DNA of 64,000 nucleotides from Platanthera guangdongensis (GCA_039583875.1 CM077158.1:118293900-118357899); one strand, 5' to 3'; counted from the stretch's first letter, positions 44,200 through 55,337 are shown. The notes: generated from the sequence alone by a model not told the origin. Numbers and translations: made by a program.

Positions 44200-45768
44200 C
44201 TTTACCTTAGGAACCCAAATCATATTGGGTCCTAGGTTCCTGTTAGCATGAGCACGCCACTGCCTTCCTTCAGAAAACCTGTCTGGAAGACTACCTCTGT
44301 CCCGAGAATGTGGATAAGCCCTAGCCGTGGTCACAGAGGGGTTGTGCCAACAGTCGATGGCAAAGTGCCCCACTTTGCCGCAGCACCAACAAGGGTGAAT
44401 GTTGTATCGCCGTTTTCGACCTGATCTAGTGAATGATGTAGTCACGGTCCTAGGTCTAAACGGGATAGGGCATGTTCTTGTCACACAAATGTCTCTTCCA
44501 TCGTGACACGTGGAAGGGTGGAAAGAATACATGTTGTAAGCGATATGAGGCCGGGAAGGTGGTGCCATTCTTTCAGGCATCTCCCTTACTGAGGCCCCAT
44601 GGAGCCTGACATCATGACTTCTATCCTCTCTATCCCGTGTCCTCGAGTGGTGAGAAGTCTTCTGTGAGCTGGGACATGAAGATCCACACTGTGTTGAGGC
44701 AGTGGCAGTGAATACAAAGGGCTCAGAGTGAGCCTTAGGTATTCTCTCGTGGGTGGCCATGCCGGCCCTTGCACTCCGGGTGTCTCCACATGGGGACAGA
44801 TCATCCTTACAGTGACCACGACTATTCCTGTGGTCATACCTGAAGGCATGATGAGTTGCCTTCCTGCTTGGAGTGGGGGGTCGGAATACCGTTACCCCAT
44901 TTCTCCATGCCTGGATAATCCGGGAAATCCACCCGGTTTCTTGCTTTCTCTTTATAGCATCAACTTTGGAAAAGTTTGATACTATACGTTTCTCATTATC
45001 TAGACTATTCTCTAGAGCTGAGATCTTAGATTCCTTGACCTTGTTGGACGCCAATTGGAGAACCAACAAGATCTTCAGTCGAGCAATCTCTCGAGCTTGC
45101 TCCTCAGCAAGTAGGTTGCTTTCCTGAAGGGCTCTCTTCAGGGAATCAGTATTTTCTGGAGGAGAGCAGTTTCTGTCTTCAGAAAGGTCAAAAGATATGG
45201 GGCAGGGTGAAGATTTTACCTGCTCATCTGAGTTATTGTCATTAGAATCAGTGACCATTGTTTCATCCTCGTTAGAGCTGCTTTCCTCACTGGTCTCGTC
45301 AGTCTCTAACACGGACACGGGAGCTCTGATGCAATCCGAGGGATCCTTGCATTCATCTTCAGAAGTGAGGACCCCCACATACGCTTCATCTTCTGATTTG
45401 CAGCATATTTCAGCTTTCTCTGACCCCCCCATCAGCTCTGAGATCATCATCCACAGAGATTTAGCCGTTCTACATTTTTCCAATCTAGAGCGAGAGGCTC
45501 CAGACCAGACATCCATGATAATTTGTCGAATCCTCTCGTCCAAGTGAAATAGAGATAGTTCCGTCTCAGACATCTCAGCAATGCCCATGGGCACTTGGAT
45601 CCCAGAGTCGGAGGTCTTCATGGGGATAAACGGACCCTCTTCCAGGATGAAGGATGCTCGAGGATCGATAGCATCAAGGTGAAAGGATACTCTCATTCTC
45701 CAGATGGGATAATAATCCTTTGTGCATGCGGGGAGTTTGAGTGGCGGAATCTCATAATCCAGATCCAT
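44197..45768 (-). CDS. Sirevirus C gag (523 aa, internally shortened)
   Basis: It is an open frame from an ATG at 45768 to TAA at 44197. The N-terminal copia gag domain (LPACTKDYYPIWRMRVSFHL, EEGPFIPM) leads to MISELMGGSE, after which about 150 residues present in the D gag, including its first zinc knuckle, are missing. Then come an acidic/Ser-rich segment, a coiled coil (LAEEQAREIARLKILLVLQL...), an Arg/His-rich region, and one C-terminal zinc knuckle CWCCGKVGHFAIDC (near 44375-44335), ending NLGPNMIWVPKVK. Gag would form the particle and bind RNA. The shortening may impair assembly, but the frame has stayed open. Confidence 0.88.
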   Translation of the reverse strand: MDLDYEIPPLKLPACTKDYYPIWRMRVSFHLDAIDPRASFILEEGPFIPMKTSDSGIQVPMGIAEMSETELSLFHLDERIRQIIMDVWSGASRSRLEKCRTAKSLWMMISELMGGSEKAEICCKSEDEAYVGVLTSEDECKDPSDCIRAPVSVLETDETSEESSSNEDETMVTDSNDNNSDEQVKSSPCPISFDLSEDRNCSPPENTDSLKRALQESNLLAEEQAREIARLKILLVLQLASNKVKESKISALENSLDNEKRIVSNFSKVDAIKRKQETGWISRIIQAWRNGVTVFRPPTPSRKATHHAFRYDHRNSRGHCKDDLSPCGDTRSARAGMATHERIPKAHSEPFVFTATASTQCGSSCPSSQKTSHHSRTRDREDRSHDVRLHGASVREMPERMAPPSRPHIAYNMYSFHPSTCHDGRDICVTRTCPIPFRPRTVTTSFTRSGRKRRYNIHPCWCCGKVGHFAIDCWHNPSVTTARAYPHSRDRGSLPDRFSEGRQWRAHANRNLGPNMIWVPKVK

Positions 45769-45827
45769 GCTTCTGACACTGGTGGCAGGATTCTACTCAA
45801 GGTGTTAACCTTTTTGAAGAGTAACCT

Positions 45828-45840
45828 GGCTCTGATACCA
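45828..45840 (-). other. Sirevirus C primer-binding site
   Basis: The minus strand reads TGGTATCAGAGCC, a perfect initiator-Met-type site two bases from the LTR. Confidence 0.9.
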
Positions 45841-45842
45841 CT

Positions 45843-47479
45843 TGAAAGTCCACCTAGTGTCAACTATGTGCACCTATGGGGGGGGGGGAATAGGTGACGA
45901 GTAGCGCTTTTGCGGAATTTACGACGGTACCTGCACAATAAAGATAAAAGACACAGCACACAGAATACACAGGAAATTTATAGTGGTTCCCCGACTTGGG
46001 TACATCCACTTTCCCCCTTCGACCTATCTCCCAACAAGGGACGACTCGGTCACTTCTCCAACGGGATTGAAATCCAATCCCTGCACTAACGGAAGGAGCC
46101 CTTCCACACGTGAGAGTCAACACTCCCACAAAACGGGTTGCACCCAACCCTTACAACACAGAACAAAAGTTCCTTTACAACAAAATTAAATATAGAATGT
46201 ACACGTGATACAAACTTCTTTTGGAGACTACGGTGTTCCTCTTCGTTCGACGACGTGTTCTTGAAGTCGATGAAGTGTCTACAACCTTGGTCTCTCTTGG
46301 AGAGGATCTCACCGGAACCGGCGGAGGCAACACGAGCGGCGGCTAGCTTCGGGATCGGCGGCTACGATGATAAGCGGCTGCTGAACTTGGAGATCCAAAC
46401 TTCGTAGCGAAGCAAACTAGGTCTACCAACGGTCACTCTAGGATCGGTCGTCTCGATCGATTCGGACGGGGGCGTTTTTCCCGGTCACCAAATCGAGAGA
46501 CAAAAGATCTCTGGATAGACACGTGAGACTCAAGCTTTGCTAAGCTTCTGTCGCCGGAGATCACGAAGGAATCTCGATTGTTGACGGCGACCAACTAGCC
46601 CGAGCGCGACGGCGGCGGCTGAGAGGAATCGCGATATTAGGGTTTCGTCGAGGCTCGGTATCTTTCTCTTTCTCCGTCATTTTATTGTTCAAAATACTGG
46701 AATATATATACTGTAGATAACTCCAATATGACCGTTTGTGGGACCCACACTAGAAATCCCTAAGTCCGGTTCAAACTAGTCTAAAGGCAGAATCCGGTCC
46801 AGCAGCAACCTGAGAAAACGCTAAGTGAAAATCGGCGAGAATCGCAGGCGATTCTCGACGAATCGGCGAGAATCACCAAGTGATTCTCGACGATTCGTCG
46901 AGAATCGTTAGTAATTCTCGCCGAATCACTTATTGATTCTCAACGAATTTCACTTTGTATACATGAGCTGCTTGGCCACTGGTTCGGCGAGAATCACTAG
47001 TGATTCTCGCCGAATCTTACTTGGCACCGTTTTGAGGTAGCCAGAAGGAGTCGGCGAGAATCACTAATGATTCTCGTCGATTCGGCGAGAATCACTAGTG
47101 ATTCTCGCCGAATCGGCGAGAATCACTTGGTGATTCTCGTCGAATTTTCCTTGGACGAATTTTCGTCTTCCACCCAGGAGCTGCTCCTTGATCCATCCAT
47201 GCTCCTTGTCTTCTCTTGCATATGAACGGCCCTGTACTTGAAAGTAAGTGCACTCCAATAGAGAGAGTACACGTAGGCCAACACACTGATCTGCTCAACG
47301 AGGGATTACGTCATGCAGACCCGCGTATATTGACCTACTGCACCCTGACATTGGTGTGCACTTAGCGTGGAGGAGCTGCAAGTACAACTTAAGATGTTTC
47401 ATCAAATACATTGTGAATTCATCTTAGCTTGACAGGTGGCTTCCTCAAATCTAGGTAATCGTGGATACAATACCCAACA
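45843..47479 (-). repeat. Sirevirus C 5' LTR
   Basis: 1637 bp, nearly identical to 38917-40554. It carries the hairpin row at 46029-46173, the poly-C-loop hairpin at 45871-45896, and palindromes at 46830-47150, including perfect 32-bp (46983-47014) and 36-bp (47079-47114) ones. Confidence 0.93.
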
Positions 47480-47484
47480 ATACT

Positions 47485-48036
47485 CTTAGCCCAATTTACA
47501 GGCTTCTTGTTCACCACAGCATGCATCACCATGAATTGTTGCCTAGTGATGTAGTCATGGGATGTGTGCTTACCCAGCAGTACCTTGCCCATAACATCTG
47601 CTAGAAACTTATATTCAGCAGATAAATGTTTCTTCAACAGTTTGTTGGGTGTTGCTCCAGAATAACCCATATTATTTAACATTGCATCAAATTCTTCACT
47701 ATCAATCTCCAGTTCTTCGGCACCATTAGATAATACAAAAATATCTGTTAAAACCGCGGGGGTAAGAGATACTTCAATACCCGATATTGTTCCAGTCATG
47801 GTGTTCTCATCTGTAGAGGAAGAAGTGTAAACCCATTCTCTGATCTCAGCATCGGCTATCTTTATTCTGGTGGTCATGAGATTCTTCAACTGCTGATCTT
47901 CAAGCATTTTCAGAATGTCCAGGAAGATAGGATCCGAGTGTTGAAACGACTTAAAATCTAGATAAAATCCAGTATCAAACTTCATGGCTCTAAGACTGCC
48001 TGTGGGAATTGCCATGAGTGCGCCTGCAACAAACAT
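47485..48036 (-). pseudogene. Sirevirus B ORF3, N-terminal part
   Basis: An ATG at 48036 opens a clean frame (a second ATG follows seven codons later) that reads through the conserved N-domain: VSLTPAVLTDIFVL, LAD(V)MGKVLLGKHTSHDYIT, VVNKKPVNWAKSI. It is then cut by C. The following part is at 38911 and leftward. The N-domain aligns with C and D ORF3 (MGKVLLGKHTSHD versus GKVILSKPGGHD). Confidence 0.85.
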
Positions 48037-48099
48037 AAGAGAGCAAGTGCAATGGAACTGAAAGTACGGGATGGAGGTCGAAGAAAAACCTAGATATAA

Positions 48100-48400
48100 G
48101 ATTTTTCGGAATACGAATCGACAAACTCCATTCAGCGAAAATTAAAGAATTCTTCGATCTGAGGTCGACGAAATATTCTAGAGTTAAAAAATTCGTCGAT
48201 CTTAGTCTGAAGATTTAAAAATATTTCGTCGAGCTCTATTCGACGAAAATTTTCTGAAGCAGATTCGTCGATCTCCGTTCGACGAACATAACTCCACTCA
48301 CAGGGAGTTCGTCGATCTCCATTCGACGATTATCTCCCGAACCTTTCACAGTTCGTCAATCTCCGTTCGACGAACTTTGAAAAATTCGTCGACTGCAGAC
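48100..48400 (-). repeat. Sirevirus B: internal TCGTCGA palindrome array upstream of ORF3
   Basis: About ten copies of TTCGTCGATCT and TTCGACGAA-type words alternate as inverted pairs. It is the same motif as in the A and B LTRs, here placed between the RNase H remnant and ORF3. A TATA-like CTTATATCTAGG (minus) lies between the array and the ORF3 ATG, near 48090. Confidence 0.8.
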
Positions 48401-48469
48401 AGAAATCAATGTAAGTCTTCTTCATTTATCCTACCAAGCTGATTTATAAAGAATAAGTGATTTTTTTCA

Positions 48470-49017
48470 TCCAGGGGTTTGGTGAAATTATCTGCTCTTT
48501 GTAAATCAGTGTAGATATAGACAAGATTAATTTTGTTTTTGTCTACACACTCTTTTTTGAAATGATGGCTAATGTCTATATGTTTGGTCCTACTATGATG
48601 GACTGGATTCTATGCTATGGATATAGAACTTGTGTTATCACATAAGAGAGTTGAATTATTTAAGTTGAACCCATAGTCCAAGAGTTGGTTTTGAATCCAC
48701 AGCATCTGGGAACAACAACTGCCAGCTGCAATATATTATACTTCATCAGTTGATGTAGACACAAATGATTGTTTCTTGCTAAACCATGACACTAACCTCA
48801 TTCCAAGGAACTGCCATGTCCCTAAGGTATTTTTTCTGTCTACCCTGCATCCAGTAAAGTAAGCATCTGACAATCTAGTTAACTCAAATTCTTACTCAGT
48901 AGGATACAAAAGTCTTAGAATAGGACAACTCTTTATATATCTCAAAATGCTTTTTAGGAAAACTAGGTGAGATTCTTTAGGGTTTACTTGGAACCTAGCA
49001 TAAAGACATGTACACGT
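48470..49017 (-). pseudogene. Sirevirus B: end of RT plus RNase H
   Basis: The minus strand reads copia pol C-terminal sequence: HLVFLKSILRYIK, LSDAYFTGCRVDRKNT (near 48830), FLGMRLVSWFSKKQS. There are several stops. Everything upstream in pol has been deleted, so this follows gag almost directly. Confidence 0.8.
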
Positions 49018-49040
49018 TTCGTCGATCGGAGTTCGACGAA
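49018..49040. repeat. Sirevirus B: single palindrome unit at the gag/pol deletion junction
   Basis: One copy of the array motif (TTCGTCGATCGG...TTCGACGAA) sits exactly between gag and the RNase H remnant. The nearest other copies are over 600 bp away in the internal array. Confidence 0.75.
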
Positions 49041-50714
49041 GACTGCTGAACATTGTTCTTGTTATTATTTTTCTTATTCTTTCTTCTTTTCTTATCTTTG
49101 TATGTAGTTTTAGTTTGATTAGAATTGTTAATATCTACTTTTTCTTTACCCTTCTCAAAAACAAATTTTATTGGTGTGGATAATATGTTCTTCTTAAGTA
49201 TGGGGGGGGGGGTAAACTTGATGATGCACCCAAGCCCAGTTTGCCATTCAATCTGCCATTGACTGTGCTTGTAATGTCCATCAGCTTAAGGCTTCTCTCA
49301 TTGAGAGATTCCTCAAGTTGCTTAGCCTCACAAAGCTGTGTTTTTAAAGAAATGATTTGTTCATTAGCTGGTGTTAGTTCATCTTTTAACTTAGTATTTT
49401 CAAAAATCAGATTTTCTTGATTGGTCAATCTTTCCCCAAGTGTTTTGATTTCTTTTTCAGAGTTAATTAAGTCAATACACATAGTTTTAAATTCAATTTT
49501 GAAACTATCAGAGTTATAATCAAAAGATGAAAGTACATGATCAGCTTCTGATTCTGAAGCTCCTTCATTATTAGATTCTTCATCATCTGATTGACTGCTG
49601 GAGGCATTGATGGCCATGAGGCAGACTTTCTTGGCCCTTGCCTCTTCTTCCTCTTCACTGGAACTGGAAGATGTGGATTCATCTTCTGTTTCACTCCAGG
49701 TATCAGCAACAAATCCCTTCTCCTTCTTTTTGTATTTACCGGAGGAAGGTATGCTACTTTGTTATCTTCTGGAGTTCTTCTCTCTTATTCTTTCTTTCTT
49801 TTGATTCTCTAGACACTCTGAGATTTAATGTCCAGGTTTCCTGTAGCCAAAACATACTACTTCTTTAGTAGGATTTTTATAATACCTTGGCTTATCATCC
49901 TGTCTGGATGATTTTCTTCTGAAATCCTTTCTTGACATTTTGTAAAATCTCTTGGAAAAGAGACTCATTAGTTCCTCATTGACTGTTGAAGCTTCTGTCT
50001 CTGCAGAAGCCTTGAATGCTATGTTGTGCTCCTTTCTTGTTGGTGGAGGAGTATTTGTTCAGCTGCTTTTCTGGACTTAATCAGCAGCTCATATGACTTG
50101 AGCTTTCCCAATAGAGATTCTGTAGAAATCTCATTTAATCTCCTGGCCTCCTTGATTGGACATATCCTGGAATCCCATGAGCTTGGGAAGCACATGAGGA
50201 TTTTATCATTTACTTCAGTAAGGGTGATTTCCTTATCCAAAGTTTTCAGCTCATTGATTATTGAGCTCAATCTATTGTACATGTCAGCAATAGATTTTGA
50301 CTCATCCTTCTTGAAATTCTCATACTGGGATGTGACATTTGATCTTCTGACCTTCCTCTCATCAAAAGAGCCAGCCACCATTTGGTTGAGAGAGTCCCAA
50401 ATAGCCTTGGCTGATGTGCATTCAGCTACCTTCTGAAAAATGTCATCAGACATAGTCTGAGCCAGAATATTCATGGCCATTGCATCAGCAATCTTCGTCT
50501 ACTTCTGTGCATCTGTCCACTCAGGTGGTGGAACAGCATGTGTGTTTGATGTTGAGGTAGATGAAGTTGGTTGAGGAGGACCTGTCAAAATAGAGTTGTA
50601 GATGTTCTCATCAATGGAATTCATATATAGTTTAATTCTTGCCTTCCAGATGGCAAACTTATTTAAGTTGCACACTGGAGATCTGGTGCTTGCATAATCC
50701 TTATTTTGTGTCAT
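49041..50714 (-). pseudogene. Sirevirus B gag, broken
   Basis: It starts at an ATG at 50714 (MTQNKDYASTRSPVCNL), matching the A gag. An in-frame TAG lies near 50496. The core continues to about 50019 (AECTSAKAIWDSLNQMVAGS, YNRLSSIINEL). The zinc knuckle near 49850-49810 is destroyed (CFGY in place of CxxC and a stop after GH). An acidic and coiled-coil part (49617-49168) and a Lys/Asn-rich end follow. The second knuckle and all of protease and integrase are missing. Confidence 0.88.
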
Positions 50715-50819
50715 GCTGTGAATGCAATCCTAAGAGAAATAAAAGGGCAGATCTAACATAGGATCTTTTGGTTCAAGCGTTAACTTGTACAACCAAAGAA
50801 ACACTGCTATGATATAAAT

Positions 50820-52561
50820 TAAAAGAGAGGGTTAGACCTGATATACTCGAGAGGGGGGTGAATAGAGTATCTTTTAACTCTTTAAAACGTTTTTGCTGTT
50901 AATAAAATCTACAGAGTAGGGCAGCTATTTGATACCAAAATTTGTTGTAAGTAAAAGAGTAACCTAAGATAAACTAATCTACCACAGGCACAGAAAAATT
51001 AAACTAACTAACACAGGATCAGCAAAACTAACTAGCACGGGCACAACAAGAACAGAAAGGATGAGGGCAACTAGACAAAACAAGAATTTTTATAGTGGTT
51101 CCCCAACCTGGGTACATCCACTCTTCTACCACCCTGGTAGGAATCCACTAATAGGTTTTGATCAGGTGACTGCCACCAATGAGCTTTTGATCTGGTGCTC
51201 AAAAACCAACACAAGTCTTTTGATCAGGTGACTTGCAACCAAGGAATAACTTTTGAAGAGAGTTAAAGAACCCTTTGTACAGTGAGGGGGGTGAGAGAGT
51301 TATGGTGTCTTCTCTTTCTCAAATACAACTGAGAAGACTAGTGGATCTTTGATGTTATCAAATCTGCCCCTGAGTTATTGAGTTGTTCAGGAAGATTGGA
51401 GCTTTGCTTCAGGGTGGGTAGGCCTTCTATCTTTAGCCTTGACCAGAAGAGATCCATCAACTTCTTGACTGATGAAGATTTGTTGTCCTTGAAGAATCCT
51501 GGAGTGAAGAATGAAGAAGACTCTTGATTTGGATGGATGTTCTTCCTCTTCTTTAGCAGTGTCAAGGTGAAGACCAAATTCTTTTTCTGCATAGAGAAGA
51601 ATTTGAATGAATGATGTTGTGTATCTTCTCTGTATTTTGTATCTTGTTCTTGTGTGTCTCTCTATTTTTGGTCAGTGTTGTATTATTCTCTTGTTGTATC
51701 TGCTTCTTAGAGGAAGGAAGAAAATCACTTTTATATATTCAATGGAATTTCTTCTTTGAATTTCGAATTCCTTCCTGCATTGATAGCTGTCGGCCGGGAG
51801 AATGTAATACAGCTGGAGAGAATGTCTTCATTAATTGGATTTCCCCAACTGTCCCGTTGAAAAACGGCAAATAATAATCTTGATGAGTGACATAATTAAT
51901 GTTTCTTCTAACGGATATATTCAAATAATATTAAGCATTGATTACTCAGGAATTACTACAGTAAAATAAGGACAGAAGGAATAAAAAAATCCAAGTCTGG
52001 ATCTACACAGAAATCATCGAGCAAAGAATAGATTTCGTCGACCTGATTCCAGAGTTCGTCGAGCTGAGAAATCCTGTTCGTCGACTAGATAATTGTTATT
52101 CATCGACCTTAGATCCAAGATCGTCGACCTGAGAACAGCTAACTGCTCTCTGATAAACACTTGCCAATTCTGTGCACTAAGATCGTCGAGCTGATAATCT
52201 AACTTCGTCGACAGGAGTTCAGGGAAATAATTCTGTACTTGGAATATTGAAGTAGAGCATCCAGAAATCGTCGACCTGAGAACTAAGTTCATCGACCTCA
52301 ACTTACAGAATTGTCTCTTTGTTCGTCGCGCTGAGAACGACTTTCGTCGAGCTGAGTTCGACGAACGTCGAACTCACTTTCCTGAAACTGATTTTTCTCT
52401 AAGTCATGAGTCTTCTCCAGTCTGTTGTTGGCTGGTCCATGCAGTGTTGACTCTAATGATATGTCCTAGACTCTAGGACACAAACATGACCCTAGCTATA
52501 CAAGGTGGGTCAATAATCCTAGTTTAGTGAACCTATCCCAAATCCTACTAGGGATCCAACA
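50820..52561 (-). repeat. Sirevirus B 5' LTR
   Basis: Partner of 34589-36335. The inner edge is mutated (TAAAAG where A has TGAAAG), and the adjacent primer site reads CTATGATATAA on the plus strand instead of CTCTGATACCA. It carries the TCGTCGA array at 52010-52375. Confidence 0.9.
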
Positions 52562-52566
52562 AAGAT

Positions 52567-53588
52567 GTCACCTAAAGGACTACACTCCTGTAAACAATGG
52601 ACCTAACGTTATATTTGGAGGTTCAGATAGAGGAGTTTCCAAGGGATATGGCATGATAACCAATGGCATACTCTCAATCTCAAAAGTGGCTTATGTGGAA
52701 GGGTTGCAACACAACCTGATTACCGTAAGCCAACTATGTGATTTTGGATATGTCATTATATTCCATAAGGATGAATGCCAAATTAAAAGTTCAAGTGACC
52801 AAGAGGTCATTTTGATAGGAACTAGGAGTCAGAATATTTATTGTTTAAACATTTTATGTTTAAGTTCTGATACCCTGTGTGTTTAGTTGCAAATGAGAAA
52901 GTCTCATACTGTGTGCCATGGCATAAGAGACTAGCTCCTTGAGCTACAAGACAATTAGCAAGCTCTTTAGTGACGAGCTAGTCAGAAATGGTCCCAACAT
53001 TAAATGCACCAAAGAGGTCATTTGCTCTGCATGTCAAAAGGTCAAGCAGACCAAAGCATCCTTTAAGAGCATTGGTGCCAAGGATTCTATGAGGTGCTTA
53101 TACCTCCTTCACATGGACAGGTTTGGTCCTATGCTAGTTCATAGTATAGGTAGGAAAGTCTACACATTTGTGAAAGATGATGACTTCTCCAGGTTTGCTT
53201 GGGTGTTCTTCTTGTGGAAAAAGTCAGAAACCCATGACACTTTTTTTACCTTTGCTAGGCAAGTTCAAAATGAAAAAGACAGCTCTGTGGTCAAAATTAG
53301 AAGTGACCATGGTACTGAATTTTTGTCTGAAGGCATGATAAAATTTTGTGAAGATCAAGGGATTCATCAGGAATATTATTCACCAAGAACTCCCTAGCAA
53401 AATGGGTTAGCTAAGAGAAAAAATAGAACTCTTATAAATGCCAGCAGGACCCTTTTGAGTGACACTTCTCTCGCACAATACTTCTGGGCTGAGATAGTGA
53501 ACACTTCATGTCATGTCCGGATCATGGCCTCTATCAACAAGTACCACAAGTAGACTCCCAATGAGATTATGAAGGTAAGAAAACTAAT
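52567..53588 (+). pseudogene. Sirevirus H pol: protease end, GAG-pre-integrase and integrase
   Basis: It resumes directly after the AAGAT duplication. It reads KDYTPVNNGPNVIFGGSD, the GAG-pre-integrase region (SYKTISKLFSDELVRN, CSACQK) and the integrase core (DFSRFAWVFF near 53185, RSDHGTEF near 53310, SPRTP then a stop where QQNG follows in other copies). Stops lie near 52884, 52940, 53395 and 53552. It is cut at 53589 by the F LTR. Confidence 0.88.
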
Positions 53589-53681
53589 TGTTGGATCCTT
53601 AGTTTGGATTTGGGCTAAGGTTCACTATTATGATGTTTTGAGCTACCATGTATAGCCACGGTCAAGTTTGTCAGTCCTAGA
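53589..53681 (+). mobile_element. Sirevirus F: first 93 bp of an LTR
   Basis: It starts TGTTGGATCCTTAG inside H pol and aligns loosely with the first ~95 bp of the A/B LTR in plus orientation. It is cut by E at 53682, and the rest must lie right of the window. It is a related family rather than the same one. Confidence 0.65.
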
Positions 53682-54008
53682 TGTTGGGTATTGTATCCAT
53701 ATTAGCCCAGATTTGATGAAGTCACCATTGAACTAAGATGAATTAAGTTTTATTTGATTCTTTGGTCGAGTTATGTGTTTGTAGGAATCTAATGGCAAGT
53801 GTAGACCAATGTCAGTCTACAATGGGTCGCCAAACACAGGACCATACAATGTAATCCCTCATTGTGTGACCCATGGTGTTGACTTATTTGTAGTCTCTCT
53901 ATTGGGATACACTTCATATTCAAGCACTAGGACTTATTGGAAAAGACTTAATGCTGGTCTCACCAAAGAAAAGAGTATTCTATCTAAGAAAATTTTACTA
54001 AGTGTTTT

Positions 54009-54830
54009 ACTCGAGTAGTTCTATACATACTCGAGTGAATAGCTCAATATATACTCGAGTAAAATTACTCTTACTCGAGTAAGGATGATAGATCACGAGT
54101 AGTCAATTTATGGCTCTCGAATAGTTAAGACAACTACTCGAGTAGTTTCCATATTATTCTCGGGTTTACAGTTTTCCCTCTCCAAATATAATCTAAGTAA
54201 ATTACTCGAGTAGTACTTTATAGTACTCGAGTAGTTTATTAATTCTGTCTCAAGTAGTTATGTCATGTACTCCAGTAGTTCATTTACTACTCGAGTAGTC
54301 CAGTATTTATACTCGAGTAACCAGAATTTCTTCCCTCAAAATTTCTCTAAGTCAATTACTCGAGTAGCTATTTCCATATACTTGAGTAGTTCTTATCCTC
54401 TCGAGTAGTTCAACTTCACTACTCGAGTAGCCCAGAATTCCAGTTCAGAAAATATTCTAAGTCCCTGACTCGAGTAGTTCAACTACCACTCGAGTAGCCT
54501 ATTCTCATTTATTTGAGTAGTATTTCTTGTACTCGAGTAGTATAACTCCACTTCACGTGTAATTCCTCAAGTGTCTTTTTGGTACTCGAGTAGCTGTTCA
54601 ACTTCTCAACTTTCTTCAAGATTATACTCGAGTAGTTCTCTTCAGGTTACTCGAGTAACTATCTCTAAGTACTCGAGTAGTTATTTTCATCTCTCTCGAG
54701 TAGTTCTGAAAAGTACTCGAGTAGTTATTTTCATCTCTCTCGAGTAGTTCTGAAAAGTACTTGAGTAGTTATTTTCATCTCTCTCGAGTAGTTCTGAAAA
54801 GTACTCGAGTAGTAATTTCTTCACTCGAGT
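54009..54830 (+). repeat. Sirevirus E: ACTCGAGTAG palindrome array
   Basis: About 25 CTCGAG cores in 820 bp, mostly as TACTCGAGTAGT, plus single-mismatch versions. Spacing is irregular except at 54668-54810, where a ~45-bp unit with two cores (linked by TTATTTTCATCTCT and TCTGAAAAG) repeats three times. Confidence 0.9.
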
Positions 54831-54952
54831 ATGTCTCTTAAGATTTCTGAAAATTTCGTTAAGTCCAGTTTAACAGATTCTTTAATGAGCCTTGACGTGA
54901 TTGGCCATGTGTCCCTCATTATGAAATAATTATGACAGATTATCTTCGATCC

Positions 54953-54960
54953 TATATAAA
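54953..54960 (+). promoter_or_regulatory. Sirevirus E LTR TATA box
   Basis: TATATAAA lies about 120 bp downstream of the palindrome array and upstream of the hairpin row. Confidence 0.65.
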
Positions 54961-55337
54961 GTCTTGTCAAACCGACAAACCCTAAGCAAGAAGAAATTCT
55001 ATCAGAAGTTTTTGCAGCCGAATTTTTGATCTAAGTTTTTGATCCTCTCTCTCTCTCTCTCTCCAAGAAGCCGCCGCCGTCGATTCTCATCCGGCTAGGG
55101 TTTTCATTTTCAGAGGATTCAGATTAAGAAGATTTTATAGATCGAGATTGCCGCACAACTCTTCATCTTCTAATCGATCGTGTAAAGTCACGAAGATTCA
55201 GATCTGATCTTGTAGAGATTTTCTTCACCCCTCTGATAAAGCCGAAAAGTCTAGAAGAAGAATATCCAGGCCGATTCTTGCAGATCTGACAGAGATTCTT
55301 TGTTTGTATTTCATACACATTTTATTTCTTTATTGTA

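Larger units (their letters stand above)
38917..47479 (-). mobile_element. Sirevirus C: complete, recent, pol-less element inside B ORF3
   Basis: LTRs 38917-40554 and 45843-47479 differ by only about 18 substitutions over ~1.64 kb by my reading. The target duplication ATACT is perfect (38912-38916, 47480-47484). The primer site and purine tract are intact. Inside are an open gag, a pol reduced to a few dozen bases, and ORF3. It is a non-autonomous Sirevirus derivative that could move only with proteins supplied by others. Confidence 0.93.
34589..52561 (-). mobile_element. Sirevirus B: complete element with an internal deletion, hosting C
   Basis: LTRs 34589-36335 (3') and 50820-52561 (5') are on the minus strand. 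The target duplication AAGAT is at 34584-34588 and 52562-52566. The order is gag, then a deletion removing protease, integrase and most of RT, then RNase H, a palindrome array, and ORF3, which is split by element C (38917-47484). Without C it is about 9.4 kb. Its LTRs have diverged more than those of C, as expected for the host of the younger insertion. Confidence 0.92.
20353..53588 (+). mobile_element. Sirevirus H: old element hosting Gypsy2 and B
   Basis: Its pieces are LTR (20353-21232 and 30766-31854), gag (31934-34502) and pol (34515-34588 and 52567-53588). They read in order on the plus strand once Gypsy2 and B are removed. Many stops show it is old. Its 3' part lies beyond the right edge, past the F/E/D nest. 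The left boundary rests on similarity of the LTR start to element D. Confidence 0.8.

Noticed and set aside
54009..54830. CRISPR-like array of short repeats with spacers
   Set aside because: The repeats are short palindromes with irregular spacing inside a plant retrotransposon LTR; no cas genes and no bacterial context.
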